Source: Vicia villosa
Taxonomy: Eukaryota; Streptophyta; Magnoliopsida; Fabales; Fabaceae
NCBI RefSeq assembly: GCF_029867415.1
Contig: NC_081185.1
Coordinates: 75,427,553-75,491,552, forward strand
Length of the DNA stretch: 64,000 bases
Reading direction: 5' to 3'
Part shown: positions 59,103-64,000 of the stretch, piece after piece
Position numbering within the stretch: position 1 is the stretch's first letter
How the letters are laid out: the number at the start of each line of letters is the position of its first letter
The notes under the pieces: generated by a model
Seen by the model: the letters and a program-made list of their open reading frames with translations, nothing else
What the model was told of the DNA's origin: nothing
The model's database searches: none
Program-made: the position numbers and the translations under genes

Positions 59103-61140
59103 GATACATAGCAAGTTATACGGAGTAAACTCACATCTATTCAACATCAATGCTCAAATAGTCATAATATCGCAGCGGAACAACATCAACAACATAATCC
59201 AAGTCATACATGCCAAACATGGGCAACCAAAAATCCAACATATCTCTATAGGACATAACCACATAATCCAATGAGAGATGACAATATCCAAGTATAATAA
59301 CAAAAACGACAAGACAGCATGACATAGTCAAAACAAGCTAGACGTCCCCCGAGTGCTACGTATCAGAGCCTAGACACCAACACGAGCTAAAAGGTAAACG
59401 ACTACTCCACGTCGTTACCTGCACGTTACCATCAAAGGGTAACATTCAAACAGAAGGGGTGAGCTATTATTCATTATAAAGAAACGTATGATAATATTCA
59501 AAACATAGTAAAGATCATATATATATCACCACTTCTCATAATATAACATGTTACCAATAATTCACATCATTCAAACATCTTATAAAACGGTAACCATGTC
59601 AATAAACAAGTATGACACATATCCATTCACAATTATGAGTTCTAATATATCATAATAACATCTCATTATCACGTCGCAACAATATCTCATCATCACGTCG
59701 CAACAATATATCATCATCACATCACAACAAACACACACTCAAAGCAACATCAAATGCAATTCAAATGTGACTCGACTTATGCAAATGCATGTGGTACCAT
59801 TCGGAGTAAAACTCCCATCGTCTCAAAAGTTTCCATTAGGCACATCGTCGCTATTTGCCATTAAGGCCGTTGTGGTTGCCATAATTTTCAGGCTGTCGTG
59901 TTTGCCATAAGTTTCAGGCATGCAATATGCAATGGATGTGACTCAAGATGCACATCCACAAATACAACATAACAATACGTCACAACATCGTATAAACAAC
60001 GATGGAACATTTTCAATAAAATGTCGAACTTAAACAACAAAGAAACCACCATCATTCATAAGAATGCATCACGTCAATTAACACGTCACCATGTTGCATC
60101 ATCATCATATGACAACAATTCATCTCACAACAACATTCACATCATATAACAATCCAATTCAAGAAAATTATTAAAAAGTGTTTCCAAAGATATACAAAGC
60201 ATATACAATGGAAAGACATCAATTAGAGCTTCATGGAGGTTCAAACAGCACATAGAAAGGAGTTACGATTCAAAAGATACATCATTTCAAAGTTTGAACA
60301 AGTTTTGCACAACAAGGTCCGCTTAGCGACCTTCAAGCGCGCTTATGGAAATGAAATTTCAATAATTCTGCTTCAAGCGGCGTGTGGCAGAAACTTTTTA
60401 TGAAACAGGCTCCACTTAGCGGACTGACTCTGCTTAGCGAGCCTCTTTATTTTTCCAGATGAAACAGCATCCGCTTAGCGAACCCACGTCCGCTTAGTAA
60501 TAGACCCGCGTAATCACCCCTTTCCCATCCAAAACTCATTCTAAACATCAATTAAACATGTATAAACACGGAATCTACCATCATCTATCATCAAACATCA
60601 ATTAAAACACATTTCTAATCACAAATTCATGCATTTTGTTCATAAACCCTAACATTTCTACACAAATATAATCCATGGTTCAATCATACAATCCAACCCA
60701 CCCTAAACATCATCATACATCCCTTTTTAGCATGAAAGAACCTCACCCTTACCTTAGGTTTTGGATTGAAGCCAACTCTATCTTCAACCTTGAGATTCTC
60801 CTCTTCTCTCTTCTCTTCTTTCACAACTTTGCCAAATGAGTTCTAATCCCCAATTCCCTTCAATTCTCTTGTTTTGCTAAAACCCTCACTAATTCTCAAT
60901 TGCTAACAGGCTCTAATTAACACCCTTCACTTACTAATGCCAACTTAGGCCCAATAACTCACCTAACTCACTAACTTATGTTATTTACTATTAAAACTCA
61001 ATAAATAACACAAATATCACATAAGCACTTAATTAACACATAATAATTAAATAAATCACATAGAACACAATTAAACAAAATACGAAAATAAAACGGGTCA
61101 ATATTAATATATTCTTATTTTCCATTCAAAATATAAACAC
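58955..61140 (+). repeat. Long LTR-like repeat starting TGTAACACCCC (second copy)
   Basis: It starts TGTAACACCCC. It contains a short (TA)n at 59,077-59,101, gcatgtggtacc, repeated GCTTAGCG motifs at 60,300-60,500, and a degenerate acgggtca near 61,090. It shares order with 20,705-22,440. Most likely a Ty3/gypsy solo LTR or remnant; no TSD was found. Confidence 0.45.
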
Positions 61141-62317
61141 AAAATCTCAGTGACATTTAAAAAAAATGTTTTTTTATTAAAATTTAATTAAAATTATTTA
61201 TAATTTGTAGTGTTGTATTTGTGAGGATCCACAACAAGCGATGAGATCATATAGTCCAAAAAGGAAGACATGATCATATCACCCACAAGAGGATGACATC
61301 GCATGTGATATGTCTCACTCATAAGATAAGAAAACATAGGAAGTAACTTGTCTTGGTTAGAGATAATGCAAAGAACGAGTCAAGAGAATAATCATTGTCT
61401 TCTTAGAAAATTGGGATTCAACGCTCCACTACCATTACGAGGATAGACGGCTGTTTTTTTCGAAAAGCTAAATCTAGGTTCATATGCCTCAATAAATGTG
61501 TTGAGGGAGTAGATCTGGAATACAATCCAATAATATTATGATAATTTTTTAGATCTAAATAAATCTAGTTATTATTAAAATAATCATATTAAAGAATAAA
61601 ATTATAGATGAAATAAATATATTTGATATGTAAAATATTAATAAATATTTTAAAAAAGAATTTATTATCATATTTTTAGTAAGAATTTATTTTAATCTAT
61701 ATGACAACAAATGAGAATCTTGAATAACCAAATTAGAATTGTTTTTTATTATTTTCCGTTACAAAGTTTCTTATTAATTATTATTTTTTTATTAATGTTT
61801 GTAATTGATAATTAATAAAGATACAGAAAGACAAAAAGAATAAGTTTCAACTATATTTTTTACAATATTTTGTTAAAGTATTTTCAAGAAAAAAAAACTA
61901 ATATATCTACATCACTTTTTTAGATCTAAAAAATTATTATAATAACAATTTTTTAATTATATTTTGGAAAAGGAGAAAATACATCTATCTTGAAAATAAG
62001 TTTTGATGAGATCTCAAAATTTAGATAACAACATTTATTTATAGTATTTCTAAAAAGAAACTTCATTTTCTATAAAACATTATCATGATATACCTAAATT
62101 ATTCATCTTAAATTTAAGTTAAAAGAAACACAATAATTTATTTTTTACAAAGCAACAAATTTTTTTTAATATACAAAATTACTATTATTTTTTGTATAAT
62201 ATATTTTTTAAAAATTAGCATGAAAAAGTAATATTTTTTTTACTAATTTTTTAGATTAAAATACATTTATATTTATATAGAAGTGAGGAGCAAATACAAA
62301 ATCGTTGCTGTCAGTAA

Positions 62318-62320
<3 letters not shown>
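61141..62320. other. AT-rich intergenic sequence
   Basis: No gene or recognisable element was seen. Confidence 0.5.

Positions 62321-62408
<88 letters not shown>
62321..62408. repeat. (TA)n microsatellite
   Basis: About 88 bp of TA left of MITE 4. Confidence 0.95.
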
Positions 62409-63889
<1,481 letters not shown>

Positions 63890-63890
63890 G

Positions 63891-63921
63891 TACCCGTGCA
63901 TAGACACGAGTATATTACTAG
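63891..63921 (+). mobile_element. Possible Helitron 3' terminus
   Basis: A hairpin (tacccgtg / cacgagta, 7 of 8 pairs, 6-nt loop) is followed six bases later by CTAG and then T. This fits the Helitron pattern of a 3' hairpin plus CTRR inserted before T. The 5' TC end was not located. Confidence 0.35.
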
Positions 63922-64000
63922 TGCTATTTAAATTAAATAATAATTTATTGTTTTATTACCCACTTTTGTAATTTTTAATTAATTGTAACTTTAATTTAAG

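Overview
This window is plant nuclear DNA. It is AT-rich and intron-bearing, and most of its mass is transposable elements. Several LTR remnants look like the Ogre/Tat lineage that is abundant in legumes: they have the TGGCGACTCT primer-binding site, internal minisatellites and GGGGTATGACA-type motifs. A papilionoid legume, perhaps Vicieae or Trifolieae, is my inference. No marker gene proves it.

Host genes are few. Two intact, paralogous F-box/FBD genes lie on the + strand (7,073-8,431 and 26,573-27,949), each with three exons and the same intron positions. Gene remnants are an alcohol-dehydrogenase-like pseudogene (22,651-23,117) and a 5'-truncated RING-H2 (ATL-type) fragment (about 43,115-43,700).

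Layout: 1-5.4 kb holds LTR-retrotransposon remnants. 5.4-6.2 kb is a 5'-truncated L1-type LINE with an 11-bp target-site duplication (TSD). 6.57-6.95 kb is a foldback MITE just upstream of F-box gene 1. 8.9-20.7 kb is a decayed LINE interrupted by a complete 9,970-bp Ty1/copia element of Sirevirus type (TSD gtata), with gag, pol and a third ORF in the env-like position. 20.7-22.4 kb is LTR-like sequence. 24.1-25.4 kb holds two palindromic MITEs inside long (TA)n arrays plus a CACTA end. A hAT-type MITE (25.7-26.4 kb) precedes F-box gene 2. 30.4-34.3 kb holds a palindrome-rich MITE, a copia solo LTR with TSD, and an Ogre-like LTR on the minus strand. 35.55-41.90 kb is a full-length LINE with an 11-bp TSD whose ORF2 is broken by one nonsense codon. 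43.84-49.11 kb is a Mutator-like element. 49.1-56.2 kb is a large Ogre-like LTR with duplicated CT arrays, a 39-bp minisatellite, a CACTA end and a third (TA)n-embedded MITE, followed by a different LTR. 57.1-61.1 kb holds more LTR remnants. 61.1-64 kb is AT-rich, with a fourth (TA)n-embedded MITE and a possible Helitron 3' end.

The most striking system is the Mutator-like element. It has 203-bp terminal inverted repeats that differ at one position and a perfect 9-bp TSD. It carries a four-exon transposase gene and, on the opposite strand, a convergent small gene for a GRF-type zinc-finger protein with a C-terminal hydrophobic segment. This resembles the two-gene layout of maize MuDR, but with an unrelated second gene. 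One apparent single-base frameshift in the transposase is the only visible lesion.
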